Assembly: GCA_930367205.1 (NCBI GenBank) | Contig: OV884012.1 | Coordinates: 56,255,239 to 56,319,238 of the forward strand | DNA: 64,000 nt | Reading direction: 5' to 3' | DNA from: Acanthosoma haemorrhoidale | Taxonomy: Eukaryota; Arthropoda; Insecta; Hemiptera; Acanthosomatidae | Part shown: piece after piece, positions 1 through 11,612 of the stretch | Numbering within the stretch: the first letter of the stretch is position 1 | Layout of the letters: each line of letters opens with the position of its first letter | The notes under the pieces: model-generated | What the model was told of the DNA's origin: nothing | Databases searched by the model: none | What the model saw: only the letters and a program-made list of their open reading frames with translations | Made by a program: the position numbers and the translations under genes

Positions 1-2860
1 TACTAACATTTTGAATAAGTATCAATCCACACTTTGCGAGGTTAGTGGGAAAGCTGAACACCATCGGCAAACTAATGACAACGATCACAGATGCCGAAAT
101 GAACAACTCCACAAAGCTTGTTGGTAGAAGAAGGATAAACTCCAGGGAAGAGTTCAAAGTAGAGCACCTGACGTCCAAGAGAAACGGACCCTAAGATGGG
201 TTTGGCGAGACCAAGGAAAGAAGTGAAGAGGAAGGCCCCGAGGAAGGGTATCCTTCGATGGACCAAAATGTTTGTGACATTTCCATGATATTGTGGCAGG
301 CCAGAGGAATGAGGTGTCATGAGAGTATCTTAGAAAGATCATCAAAGAAAAAGATAAAATCTTGTGGTTAAAGTGTCGAGTAAACTGTACTATATCAACG
401 GCTAAAATCTGGTTGTGGGTTCGGTCTTTTATACATTTAATTTTCATTGCTGAACATTTTAGCTAAGAGAATACAACGGAATTTGAGGTAGAGGTTGAGT
501 TTTTCTACAATATGTCTTTTACGTTCTGATAGAATATTAGAATCGTAGAGCAATAATAACCAACGATATTCTTACAGGGAATATTTTATCGAATAAGATT
601 TTATAGAATAGAAATTATAGGGAACATATTGTCCTACAGTTTAATTTATTATGTTACAACGCTCATCGCCAAATAAGTCACAAACAAATATTTGTATACT
701 AAAAGTCTTTCAAGCTATTTTGAAAATGTTAGTTCTTTCGGCAAAATTACGAGGGAAGAATCGAAAAACGATTCCCCGTTCAAGGTGAAATCCAAAAATG
801 ACTGGTATTAGTGACATGGAGTAGGGACAAAATCAGATATTACAATAATCGTTACATTTTTATGTTGGGCATTATGCTTTTACAAATTTGTTTAAACGAT
901 CTAATTCGTATGCTAACACAAATCCATCAAACTGAAGTAATTTTGAAGAGATGAACAAGATTTTCCCTCTGGAATGCCAATTACTAAACTGTTTTAAGAT
1001 AGACACGGATTTTGGGAAATACAATATTTACTAAGTTTAATGCAGGATTGAACCCAGGTCAGTCCTACAAAAGTACCTAGCCGAACGGTGGGGAAAACGG
1101 TTAATAGTTGACATAAATATCGCCAATGGTATTTGTACTGTTGTTAATATTTATTTCGGAAAATAAAAAAAAATATTGATAATATGGATGATGAATATCT
1201 TTAGATAAATTGTTTTCCTTATTGGACGGGGGAAAAAAATAAGAGAAATTTATTTTTTTTCTAGGAGATACTAGGCCCAGCCTACTTTCGAAAGACTTTT
1301 ATCGTCTCAAATAAAATCTAATAAACTATAATTGGGTAGGTGTCTGCATTTATTATAAAGGTGACTATCTATCACACTAAACTTTTTTTTTGGCGACGCT
1401 TCTAGTTTATAGACCCAGATGTTTAACTGCGAAAAAAAAAAAACTCTTAAAACTACAATACTGTTGACCTACAAGAATTTTTAATATAAAAGTCCTTGTT
1501 GCCTGAGGACATCAATCCCAGTTAGCCATGAGGCGTTGAAAAATATCGGTTTTTATAAACAATCCTGAATGGTGAGGCTTTACTTCGTAGCGAGGACAAG
1601 GGAATCGTCTTTCGCCTGTCTGCCTGTCTACCCAAAACACTTTAGAACAGTCTTCAAATCTTTAAATAGGTAATGTAATTTAGGCTAAGGTACAGTCAAG
1701 GGAAGAAAGAGAGAAGAATAAATAACATAAGTTGATTTTATCTACCTGAAAATTTAGAAAAAAAATGTTTTCTTCAATGAAATTCCTACAAATAATGTAA
1801 TGAAAGATAAAAAGGAATCGCTTAAATAGGAAAATCTATTAATATTAGCCAACAGTAAAATGTTATTAGAGAGTAAGTTTAGAAGAGTTAAGATGTCTAC
1901 TTCATAATCGTTACCAACATGTAATAGAAAAAAAGCTGACATTAAAAAAAAATGTTAAGAAAACTTTTTTGTCGAATTAGTTCCCTCATAATAAAAGTTA
2001 ATTTACTCATGATTATTTGATTAAAAATAAATTATCATTTATGCATTCAAATTACGTGAACTCGAGAACTAACATATTTGACCTTTTTACATAAAATCAA
2101 TTGGGTAAATTACCGAGGCGTATTGCCTGACGAACCAAATTTGTTTTTTGAAATAATCTTAAATATTTAATCCTGAAGACTAATTGAACTGACTTCGCAT
2201 CTTCAGAAAAAACATAAAACGTAATTTAACTACCTTAAAGGCCATTGCAATAATTTCTAGCGGGTTATTTTATTTATTGTTTCAAAACCCAATATTTAGA
2301 ATATGTTAGGAACTAAAATTGGTCCTGGTGCGTCTATATATTTTGTAGCTACGCTAAATTTCATACAGTATAAGTTATACATCCGATTAACTTATATAAT
2401 GCATGTATTTTGAAATTTGAAGGTTATCTAACATATCAATACAAAAAGGGATTATTAAGAACAAACTGGAAAAAATACCGAGCGGGAATATTCATAACAT
2501 GTATAACGATTACGGATAGGTATTTTTGGACCGGGAGGAAGGGATGAGTTCTGTACTCGGTAATGAGAATGTACAATGCATTGCAAGATATTTTACGCTA
2601 ATGTACCGATATATCTTATCGGTAATATGAATTGGATAGCTTGACTGGACGGTCCGAAAAAAAGTTCCTACGGTTGTTGAACAACACGCAGTACGAGGCA
2701 GCTGAAGTGTCTAGTAGTATGGTTAAAATTTGTGATACGTCTAGTGAATCGTATGTTGTTAAGGTCAGAGACCACCCCACCCATTCTCTCCTTTCTTTTG
2801 TCGCAATGACGTATATTGCCGTGGAGGTTTCACAAATACAGAAATAATAAGGGGATGAAT
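1..2860. other. No gene recognised; left flank with a minus-strand peptide shared between units
   Basis: This is AT-rich sequence without a recognised gene. Around 91-200, minus-strand translation contains YFELFP followed by KLCGVVHFGI. The matching place in unit B (about 16400-16500) still reads YFELFP and KLFGVVNFAI around an in-frame stop, so a coding remnant of unknown family is possible. A 71-codon frame at 2632-2847 (+) resembles nothing I know. A short inverted repeat TACCGATA/TATCGGTA sits at 2604-2624. I see nothing else. Confidence 0.3.
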
Positions 2861-2869
2861 CTAAACGTT

Positions 2870-3110
2870 TTATTTCCGACTGGTTGTAAAACTTATCCTA
2901 AACTCAATTGGCCGTTTTAGATCTCAGATCGGGAGGTGCCGGGTTCATGCTCCGGCTTGGCTTATCTTTGGCTAATAATTATTAAAGCAGTGTGATCAAA
3001 TAGCACAACTAATGATTATTTTTCTATAGTATAGTTGTTTTTGTATCGCTATGTTTATTATATTTTAGGGGTTAATCCACCTACTCCCTCCCTTTCCATG
3101 GCTACGCTTC
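2870..3110 (+). repeat. Candidate tRNA-derived SINE
   Basis: At about 2934-2953 there is a near-perfect T-arm, CCGGG-TTCATGC-TCCGG (5-bp stem with one G-T pair, 7-nt loop), which doubles as an RNA polymerase III B box. An A-box-like TTGGCCGTTTTAGA lies about 35 bp upstream. An AT-rich body follows. The rest of the cloverleaf is not convincing, so this is a decayed SINE head and not a tRNA gene. The right edge is a guess. Confidence 0.4.
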
Positions 3111-4517
3111 TGATCCTCTTCTATTCAAGGAGCTATAAGTTAAATTTACACTTATTAAAAAATAAATAAGAGTAACAAGAAATATATATCTATTAATAGA
3201 CTAACATAACTGTTACCATGTGACTGCATTTAGATACATATGTCAGATGATTCAATAACCACGTTTTTTAATTACATAAAATCATAGAAAATTTTTTTTT
3301 TTTTTAATTTAACAATAAGTTTGACTGTTCAAACAAGTAAACTTCTGGCAATACAACATACTTATCAGCCCCATGGGAATAATAAATATAGCTAGTATTT
3401 ATGGTATAAATACATAAATATAGAAAACAGTGAAATGTATAAAATAACAATGAAATATAATGTGACATCAATAGTCTTAGTTGTCAAATGTAAAATATTA
3501 AGATATTGTGAAAAATTATAAACCATGTTAACCAATCAAGACATTTATAAAAAAATTAATAGATTACAATCCCTTTATAAGGTGACGGAGTATGTCATAA
3601 ATAACTGCATCAGCAAAATGAAATAAGTGTCTTTAATAGACTTCAATATTGTCGAAACAATTAATTGTAATTTGGGAAATGCTGCTTCTATGTTCAAAAT
3701 AAATAAATGTTTCAATACTCTGCAATTAAATAAAAAAAAACAGAATATTTTTAGAAATACCTCTTTTTTGAAATAATACTTTTAAGATGTATTTTATTAT
3801 TATCATTATTATTAGGAGCCAACATGATTATAATAAGGAGAGCTATTTCTCATTTTGGAGTGGTTTTCAAATGTCTGATATGAACAAAAATGATTAAACG
3901 ATAAAATGTGGGACACATTAAAAATCTAAAAGGCCACAATTGATTTCAAATTTGAATTAAAAATTACAATTGTTTTGTATGCATTATTCTAAACATATAA
4001 CACAGAAATATTGTATTTTGGATTAATTTTCGCAGTGAAATTTCAATAAGCCTATGGTTATAGTAACCATTTTCAATAAGCCTATGGGTATGATAACATG
4101 ACTTTCCAGATTCCAATCCCAAATTTATTTGAGTATATCTTACAAATAGCAGTAAGCCTTTTCATTTCACATATTTACTAGAAAATGTTAATTTAATTCT
4201 CAAGGCAGGATGTATTTAAACATAGTCACAAATAGGGAGCTTCAAAAACTCATTAGACAATATATCCTTTATTATTCATAAGGAAAAAATGTATTGCAAA
4301 ATCAGAATCATTATTTAGCAGCAGTGAATACATTTATATTGTCGTTGGCTCAATTTAACAGTCAATAAGTTAAATTTATTAAACAGTATCACAACTGATA
4401 AAATCCACTTGCTTTGGATTCAAAATGAAATTTCATGAGCATTTATTATAACAATTTTTTGTATGTTTCGCCTTATATGACATGCCATCCTAAATATTAT
4501 TTGTTACTTTTTTTCAG
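3111..4517. other. Upstream or 5' intron region of the desaturase
   Basis: AT-rich, with no open frame of note. The coding exon at 4518 starts at a splice acceptor one base before the ATG, so a non-coding 5' exon and the promoter must lie upstream, here or before the window. I cannot place them. The end of this stretch (from about 4325) is conserved in unit B. A short direct repeat TTTCAATAAGCCTATGG occurs twice at about 4040-4085. Confidence 0.4.
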
Positions 4518-4518
4518 T

Positions 4519-4711
4519 ATGCCACCTGATGGAGCAACAAATACAGCATTTCCCAGTGTAACTGAAGAATTGAAACCTCAGCTGGAAATCAAACAATACA
4601 AAAACCAAATAATAAAGAAAAATGTAGTAATTCTTTCGTTAATTCATATTAGTGGACTTTATGGAGCATATCTCTTCCTATATGAAGCAAAATGGCAAAC
4701 TGTACTTTGGA
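4519..4711 (+). CDS. Desaturase coding exon 1
   Basis: Residues 1-64 plus one base. The acceptor is TTTTTTTCAG and the exon begins T-ATG. It encodes a soluble N-terminus and the first membrane segment (about 35-56). The donor is GTAAGC. The homologous exon in unit B (17368) keeps both splice signals but not the frame. Confidence 0.85.
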
Positions 4712-7700
4712 GTAAGCAGCTTTTAATAAGTAATGTTTTAAGCATGTTAGGAAATTTCACGAATAAAAGTAAAAGAAATATGTATTTTCTGCATTAGCAT
4801 TGGCTGATTGCAGGCCATTCAGCCTCATAAGACACATGAAGCATCTACTACTACCGAATCAATTAAGTGTCAGGTTGAAACTATAACTTAAAACATTTTT
4901 TTTTATAATTACTTAGTAGTAATACTTTCAACTACTCTAAGCTGTAATTTTCATATTATAAATCAGTGAGGATTTAAGAACAAATGCGCTTAATGCAAGA
5001 TCATAACCCTGAATAAGGATGAGATTAAATTAAAATGTACCACGCGACATAGAGAGTGGAGTTTGCGGGAGCAAAGACATCATCTTAAGTTTGTGGGGAT
5101 TATTTATTATATATTTTTTAATAAAGTTTAGTACTAGGTGTAGTTAATTTAGTATTAGTTGAGTAGTCATAAGAATAAAATAATTTCACATTCATGTTAA
5201 TAAACCTTTACCAATTATATATTTATTGTTCACATTAATTTATTATATATATAGTTTTTAGCAAGCCAGTTTTAAGAATTAAATAAGAAACCAATTTTAT
5301 CAGTTCAAGTTTATTTGAAAACATTTGTAGACTTAGAGACCAAGCAGAGCTATTTAATGGAATTAATCCACAACAAACCATAAATTATTGATTTTTTTAA
5401 GCTAGGTTATCACCTAACAAGTTTCATCTCGATTTACTAAACCAAATTTGCGACTTCTTTCTTAAAAATAGCAACTATTTTTTCCAGACAAGCTTGAGTG
5501 AACCCCAACCAAACCCATTCTAACCAGAAAAAAAAAAAGCAAGAAGTAGGGAACGAACCTAAGCGGTTTTCCATAGATTAAAATATGGAATATAAGTGAC
5601 AAATTATGTTTCATTAAATTAACTATAATAAAATTTATTTGTTTGATAATGAATTTGTTGATAATTTAGACTGGTTTTATTTTTATAGCATTTATCCTGT
5701 ATGAACTAACTTCACTCGGAGTAGTGGCAGGAGTACACAGGTTATGGTCCCACAATGCATACAAAGTGAAGTTACCGTTAGAAGTTTTCCTAGTCGTTTG
5801 TGCCACCGTAGCAGCCCAGGTATGTGAAAATAAAAAATAACCAGTCTGTCGAGTTGCATAGACATTTTATACTGGGAATTCATTGTTAGTCATGAGTGCA
5901 TAAATGAGTGAAAGAGTTTTTTGGTGAAATGGGCTTAGGTTGATGAAAGAGAAGCATAAGATTTTCATCAAATTTATTATATGCGTATCCTGGAGAACAT
6001 ATGACCTGATGCAGACATACAGGGTATATCAAAAGGTTGTCCATTAATAAATTTTATAAAAATACAGGAGCACTCATTTGCAGTTGATTTCCCAACTAAC
6101 GCTTCCACTCAATAATTTTACATAGCAAGAGCTAGTGTACTCAAATGTGTCCCCTTACATCCCTTGAATATACATGACCTTCAAACATGTGTTTGGTCGT
6201 ACATGTGTTATGGTATAGTAGCAATGTAGGTAACGCACAAAAAATTGTACGATCCACATCCATCCATGATAAACCCAATTGCTCCCATGAAGGGCATTAA
6301 TGTGTCCATACCATCCAGTCATATTATTGCTAAATCTATTGGAGAGTCTGGTCCAGAGAGTGGCATGTCCCTAGCCTTGTAGTAAAGTGCGACTGAATAT
6401 AACAAAGTAGCTTTCCTGATCAGGATCTTTGTTTTGTTTTTTTAACTGCAGAGAGCAACATGGAGTATATGGTTTCATCAACCTCATGGTGCAAATCTTC
6501 CGTTATATTAATATAATGGTAAAAATTTGTTCTATCTCAACAAAAAATCCAATAGCATTTATTGAACATCAAACAAAGCGATTAATATGATTCCCATCCT
6601 TCCCACACTTGTTTCCACCAATGACCCTTTCATGGTCTACGTTACCTGGGCTACTATGGGAATTGTAACATTAATTGAATCGGTGATTTGAGTAACCTCA
6701 TACGAGGGTGGTCTGAAAGGTTTCCGACTTCAACATGAAAATAGCAGCAGTCGTAAATAAAAGCTAGTGAATTTCGCTGTTCATCTGTTGACAGTTACTC
6801 ACCAAAGTTTCAGCCATTTTTGATGTGCAGTTGTGTTACAGTCGTTTGAGTGTTTTTATGAAAATGGACAAAATCGAGTATCGAGCTGTCATTAAATATT
6901 TGTTTTTGAAAGGCAATACGCCTACTCAAATCAAAGATGAGTTGGATTCTGTGTATGGGGACTCTGCACCATCATTTACCACAGTGAACTTTTGGGCAGC
7001 TGAATTTAAACGTGGTCGTAAGAGCTTGGGAGACGATGAACGTTCGGGACGTCCAAAAACTGCAACTACCGACGAAAACATCGCCAAAGTTCACCAAATT
7101 GGGCTAGACGACCGCCGAATTAAAGTGAGAGAGATAGCAGAGGTTATGAACATGTCAAAAGAACGTGTTTGTCACATATTAAATCAACATTTAGAGATGA
7201 GAAAGCTGTCCGCGCGTTGGGTGCCGCGTTTGCTCACGTTAGACCAAAAACGTGCTTGAATGAACATTTCCAACGCTCTGTTGGCGCAATAAATCCGAGT
7301 TTTGGCGCCGATTAATTACTGTGGATGAAACTTGGATACACCATTATATTATACACCCGAAACAAAAATACAGTCCAAACAGTGGACTGCAAAGGGGGAA
7401 CCGGTTCCAAAAAAAGCAAAAACTGTTTTTTCGGCTGGGAAAGTGATGGCCACTGTTTTTTGGGATAGTCATGGAGTTATTTTAATCGATTATCTTCAAA
7501 AAGGAAAAACCATTACAGGAGCATAATACGCATCATTACTTGACAAGCTGAAGGCAGAACTTGCGGAAAAACGGCCACATTTGCAGAAAAAGAAAATCCT
7601 GTTTCACCAAGACAACGCACCGTCTCACACCTCAGCGATTGCCATGGCGAAAATCCATGAATTACGGTTTGAACTGCTTGATCATCCGCCTTACTCACCA

Positions 7701-10700
7701 GATCTAGCCCCAAGCAACTTCTTTTTGTTCCCTCATCTAAAAATTGCGCTCAGAGGACAGAGATTTTCGTCAAATGAAGAGGCAATCACCTTCGTGAACG
7801 ATTATTTTGCAGAGAAAAACGCCGAGTACTATTTGGATGGGTTACAGAGATGGGAGCATCGCTGGGAGAAGGGTGTAGAGTTACTAGGAGACTATGTTGA
7901 AAAATAAAATAAAAATTTCTGAATACGTCTTGTATCTTTGTTAGGTCGGAAACTTTTCAGACCACCCTCGTAATTCATAAAGACCAAATTTTCAGAAAAC
8001 AACAACAAAGAGTCCAGTCCAAAGCTTAATTGTTCAAGGCAACCCAAAATAAATGATAATTAAAATTGTGACTGCCTCTAAACCTATTATGTTACCAATT
8101 AACACACACAATAAGAGTCATTATGGTAATGTTTGGCTTTTTACCCCCTTTATTTTTCACACTTCAGCAGAGAAAACAAATGGCGAAAACATGGCTTCTG
8201 AGAACTCCAAGTTGCAGACCGGGGCTTCAGTGCGCAATCGTTAAACTGATTGACTAGAGTTCTTGAGTCACTGACTTAAGGAGTTTCTCAAAGAAATGAT
8301 AACTAGCCATCATCATAAAACATCAAAAATGCATCAGATTTATGGGTTCTGCTCCCAAAACAGGCTTCTATCTCAACAGAATGGAAACCCACCAAATTTT
8401 TAATTTCCCCAAAAAGTAATTTATAGGATTTCTGTGATTTCCAATCTAATTGCTGTTTTAATATTTTTACTATGTAAATGATACTGTTCAAACATTCTAT
8501 TAGATAATTGCTGATTGCAGCTGATTTTCTCATTAACTAATGAATCTATTAACTGTTACAGAAATCCATCTATCGGTGGGCAAGAGACCACAGGGTCCAC
8601 CATAAATATACAGATACAGATGCAGATCCACACAATGCTAATAGAGGATTTTTCTACTCACATGTCGGTTGGCATCTTGTAAAAAAGAGTCCCCTGGTTG
8701 CAGAAAAAGGAAATAAAATATATTTAGAAGATCTTCATTCTAATCGCTTAGTAATGTTTCAGCATAGGTAACAAAATTATTTCTAAGCTTCTCGCTAGAT
8801 AAAAATCAAAATCAAAGAATTTATGTGTAAAAAAAAAAAACCATGGAGCAGCACCATATAATGAGGTGGCTATGGCCAAGGTTCTAGTTGTTGTCGGTAG
8901 GTCGGAAGTTCGGGTTTCTTAACCCAAATCGCTAAAGCTTCAATCAAGCCACAACTACAGATAGCTGAGTCCCAACCTGACCCATCCCCAAAAGAAAAAA
9001 TACTTGGGTGAGCGGGGGATCAAACTCGTTACTTCACTGTCAGAAGGAAACATGCTAGCCAATAGACAAGGATGGACCTAGGTTGAGCTGTGTGATGAAG
9101 TGGATAAGGAGAGATGTTGAAAATATGAGCTTTGTTCATTAGGTGAAACCTAAGGAGTCACAGAGGGAAAGTTTTTAAAGGAAGTGCCATTTTGATTATT
9201 CAGACTCAGGAGCTGTGGAAAGGGTTTCATAGAAGTTTGATGAACTTCGCACACAGAACTGTGGCCTACTTCAAGTTGTATACACTTAAGAAGAATATAA
9301 ACCCTTTGCCCATAGATGGTGAATGATATTGGTTATTTTCAAGAATTGAACAACTGCACCCATCACAAAAATCAGAAATCACTAACAAGAATTCCTATGA
9401 CATCAAAAGCTTCATCTGTATTAATGGTTTTGGTGTTCATAATAATGTGAACAGTCACTGAATGTTTGATGTCAAAGGAATTCTTGTTGTTGGTGGGGGG
9501 GGGGGATAGGGATTTTGTTAACTTTTTCATAACAAAGGATTTGAGAAAATTTCTTCTTGGTGATTCTACCCTTGAAATAAATAAATCACAGTATTTTTTG
9601 ATAAAACTTTAAACAATATTGACGACTCATCTCTGAACAGCACCAGATGATATCATCTGTGGAAATCACTTGTGCTTTTAATAAAATACCTTGGGAAAAC
9701 AATAAATTTGTATTTTATTGTATTAGGTGTATTTTTTTTACAACATAACCACAAAACATTTATATAGTATTTATTTTCAGATATTACTATTATTTGGCAA
9801 TACTAGGTTGTTTAATAATGCCCACTGCAGTGGCAATGTATTTCTGGGGTGAGACATTTTCTATTGCATGGCACACAGCAGTCATGTTCCGTTTCTGCTT
9901 TACTGTCAATATGACGTGGCTTATAAATAGTGCTGCACATGCATTTGGCACCAGACCATATAATAAGTAAGTGTGTAAACAAGTGATCTGTTTTTTTTTT
10001 TTGTTTTTTTCTCTGAACCATAAAATACAATGATTTAAAATGTCTGCTCCTTCATTCATATTCTTGAAATTTAGAGAGTATTAACATTCAATTTATTTCT
10101 TTACCCTCGCCTACTGCAGCCAAGACAGCCATGATTAACCTACCTTTAGGGCTTTTGAAATTGTCTTTATATCAATTTTAAAATAATTCTGATAAGCAAG
10201 GTAATTTACCAAGTTTTGCATGGAGCTAAATTGAACCACTTTTTAAAACTACATTTATCAATGCTGCTAACAACTTCTGTCTGAAATTCAAAAAAATATA
10301 ATTGTTAACACATATAGCTTCTTGATTGCTTAATTTGGATAGACATTTTTTACAACTATACTCAAAATGATTTCAACTTTACATCCAAATTTCTCAAACA
10401 TTATTATTTGTACACTTTATCATCTCACCCTTAATGCTGCATTTTACCTGCTCATGAAAAAAACAACAAGATGTCTAATATTTTTTTTTTTTTTTTTATA
10501 GAAATATTCAATCAAGAGAGAATGTTTTGGTCAGTATCGCTATTGCAGGGGATGGTTGGCATAATTACCACCATACTTTTCCTTGGGACTACAGGTCTGC
10601 TGAACTTGGAGGTTATCGTATAAATGCTGCAGCAGCTTTCATAGACATGATGGCGTTTATTGGTCAAGCATATGATCTAAAGACAGTATCTCCTGAGATG

Positions 10701-10823
10701 GTTGCAGCCAGAAAGAAAAGAAATGGACAGTGTGCTACTTCAGAAGAGAATTCCAAAAAGGAGATACTTCATTCTTGGGGCTGGGGAGATGACACTATAC
10801 CTTATGAATATAGTACAAGTTAA
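4519..10823 (+). CDS. Acyl-CoA delta-9-type fatty-acid desaturase (five coding exons)
   Basis: This is a membrane di-iron desaturase that would insert a cis double bond into fatty acyl-CoA at the ER, using electrons from cytochrome b5. Coding join: 4519-4711, 5689-5819, 8562-8767, 9781-9966, 10502-10823, all with GT-AG introns and matching phases; 345 residues, a normal length for insect enzymes. Histidine boxes are HRLWSH (81-86), HRVHH (118-122) and HNYHH (259-263), plus NSAAH (226-230). DADPHNANRGFF follows box 2, and hydrophobic pairs flank boxes 1 and 3, as the family requires. The ATG lies one base after a splice acceptor, so a 5' UTR exon lies upstream; an upstream coding exon cannot be excluded. 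Intron 2 is swollen by a mariner and another decayed transposon. GDGWHNYHH replaces the usual GEGWHNYHH. Regiospecificity and substrate cannot be read from sequence. Confidence 0.93.
5410..5585 (-). repeat. tRNA-derived SINE copy in desaturase intron 1
   Basis: Read on the minus strand it has a B-box-like AGGTTCGTTCCC, a poly-T/CT stretch, then TGGGTTTGGTTGGGGTTCACT and a body ending near GCAAATTTGGTTTAG. The body matches the SINE at 8835-9090 (TGGGTCAGGTTGGGACTCAG; GCGATTTGGGTTAAG). The same copy is present in unit B at about 18300-18430, so the insertion predates the duplication. Confidence 0.5.
5689..5819 (+). CDS. Desaturase coding exon 2 (His box 1)
   Basis: The acceptor is TTTTTATAG and the donor GTATGTG. 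It completes Thr65 and runs to Gln108, carrying HRLWSH, the first iron-binding histidine cluster. The unit B copy has lost 11 and 9 bp inside this exon. Confidence 0.92.
6013..6700 (-). pseudogene. Decayed Tc1/mariner-superfamily element (possible DD41D type)
   Basis: The left edge reads ACAGGGTATATC followed by TTGTCCATTAATAA, a terminal-inverted-repeat-like start. Minus-strand translation gives WPLSGPDSPIDLAII, which resembles the WPPRSCDLTPLDFF block of the DD41D transposase at about 20.4 kb, and further down TFEYTSSC at the place of the usual C-terminal block. Stops and frameshifts are frequent. It lies in desaturase intron 2 directly beside the mariner. The assignment rests on weak similarity. 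Confidence 0.33.
6701..7972 (+). mobile_element. Full-length but defective mariner (copy 1)
   Basis: Both ends are intact: TACGAGGGTGGTCTGAAA at the left and the inverse TTTTCAGACCACCCTCGTA at the right, each starting with the TA target dinucleotide. Total length is about 1.27 kb, usual for mariner. It sits in intron 2 of the desaturase in the gene's orientation. The corresponding place in unit B (after 18775) has no mariner, which suggests insertion after the duplication. Confidence 0.92.
6858..7907 (+). pseudogene. Mariner transposase (DD34D family), inactive
   Basis: The N-terminal paired-type helix-turn-helix is clear (MDKIEYRAVIKY; later VREIAEVMNMSKERVCHIL). Catalytic motifs VDETW (Asp codon 7324) and HQDNAPSH (Asp codon 7611) are present. 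The third site reads YSPDLAPSN, with Asn (7716-7718) exactly 34 residues after the second Asp, where mariners need Asp. Other lesions are a CGA-to-TGA stop at 7257, a frameshift near 7288 also found in the copy at 51.2 kb, a 5-bp insertion near 7345 and a TAA at about 7524. The protein would not be active. Confidence 0.9.
8562..8767 (+). CDS. Desaturase coding exon 3 (His box 2)
   Basis: The acceptor is CTGTTACAG and the donor GTAACA. It reads KSIYRWARDHRVHHKY and then DADPHNANRGFFYSHVGW, the most conserved stretch of the family. It ends two bases into the codon for Arg177. Confidence 0.93.
8835..9090 (-). repeat. tRNA-derived SINE in desaturase intron 3
   Basis: On the minus strand, TATTGGCTAGCATG (A box) is followed about 40 bp later by GAGTTTGATCCCC (B box), with tRNA-like spacing. 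A body of about 180 bp follows and ends near the A-run at 8830. The matching copy in unit B lies at about 21095-21445 with the same head and body, so this SINE predates the duplication. Confidence 0.65.
9781..9966 (+). CDS. Desaturase coding exon 4
   Basis: The acceptor is TTATTTTCAG and the donor GTAAGT. It encodes the second pair of membrane segments and WLINSAAHAFGTRPYN, whose His is a further metal ligand in this family. The neighbouring intron 4 acceptor has a long T tract. No counterpart was found in unit B. Confidence 0.92.
10502..10823 (+). CDS. Desaturase coding exon 5 (His box 3 and C-terminus)
   Basis: The acceptor is a T17 tract followed by ATAG. It encodes NIQSRENVLVSIAIAGDGWHN and continues YHHTFPWDYR, then the cytosolic C-terminus with AYDLKTVSPEMV and WGWGDD, ending at TAA (10821-10823). 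All are standard for acyl-CoA desaturases. No counterpart was found in unit B. Confidence 0.93.
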
Positions 10824-11612
10824 TTATTTATGTTACCTTAGTTTAATTAAATCAAGGTGTATTTATGTATTTATCAAGTAAATTATAGTTAGTAAAGTAT
10901 TTTTTTAGCCTGCTTCAATACTTGTCCACCTCAACAATATTGACTGTGGGCATCAGGCAGTTAGGTAGTTAATGGATTGTTTGCAATAGTGAATGCACTA
11001 AATGTTATGTAGTCTTAGAAAACTTAGAAAAAAAAAAAAAAGAAAGTCTAGTAGAAAACTAGAACTTAGAAAAGTTGTGTTTGGCAGAAGGGGAATGGAG
11101 CTCGTGCAGCCTTTCCCCACTCAAGTGCCTCCTCTACATATCTCAACAAGTAGAGAGGTTCTACAGTGTACTTAAAATCTCTCGTACTGGAACAAACGTT
11201 ATTTTCATCTATTTATTATTATAATTTTCCTTACTCCTAGTGTGGTGTTTTTTGAAAGAGGAATATTGGAAAGGGGGAGTATGAGTGAAGGAGATTGGAA
11301 GAATGTATGCATCTCTCTCCCCTCTCTCTACTTGACCAAAAAACTCAAGTTAGACAGACTCAGCTAGTGGAACTAAGAAACACTATATTTCTTAAAATAA
11401 TTATTGCTGAATTCTCTGAATAACTAATTTTTCGGGAATATTATTTAAAGTAAAAAAATAGCAATTCAAGGAGGGATTTTGTACTTTTCATTTTTCCTAC
11501 TTGGTTTGATTGGTGGTCACAAAGGTGTTTTATAGTGTTCTAAAATATGATTACCTTTATTGTTAACTGTATTAGAGTGTAAATAAAATGTCATATTATT
11601 AAATAAATGGAA
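10824..11612 (+). other. Likely 3' UTR of the desaturase
   Basis: AT-rich, with no open frame, directly after the stop codon. The first clear poly(A) signals are AATAAA at 11582 and another near 11602, giving a 3' UTR of up to about 0.8 kb. The true cleavage site is not visible. An A15 run interrupts it near 11028. Confidence 0.4.

Noticed and set aside
9490..9507. G-run (also C-runs at 27731, 30954, 52595)
   Set aside because: Homopolymers without associated structure; probably slippage or assembly noise.
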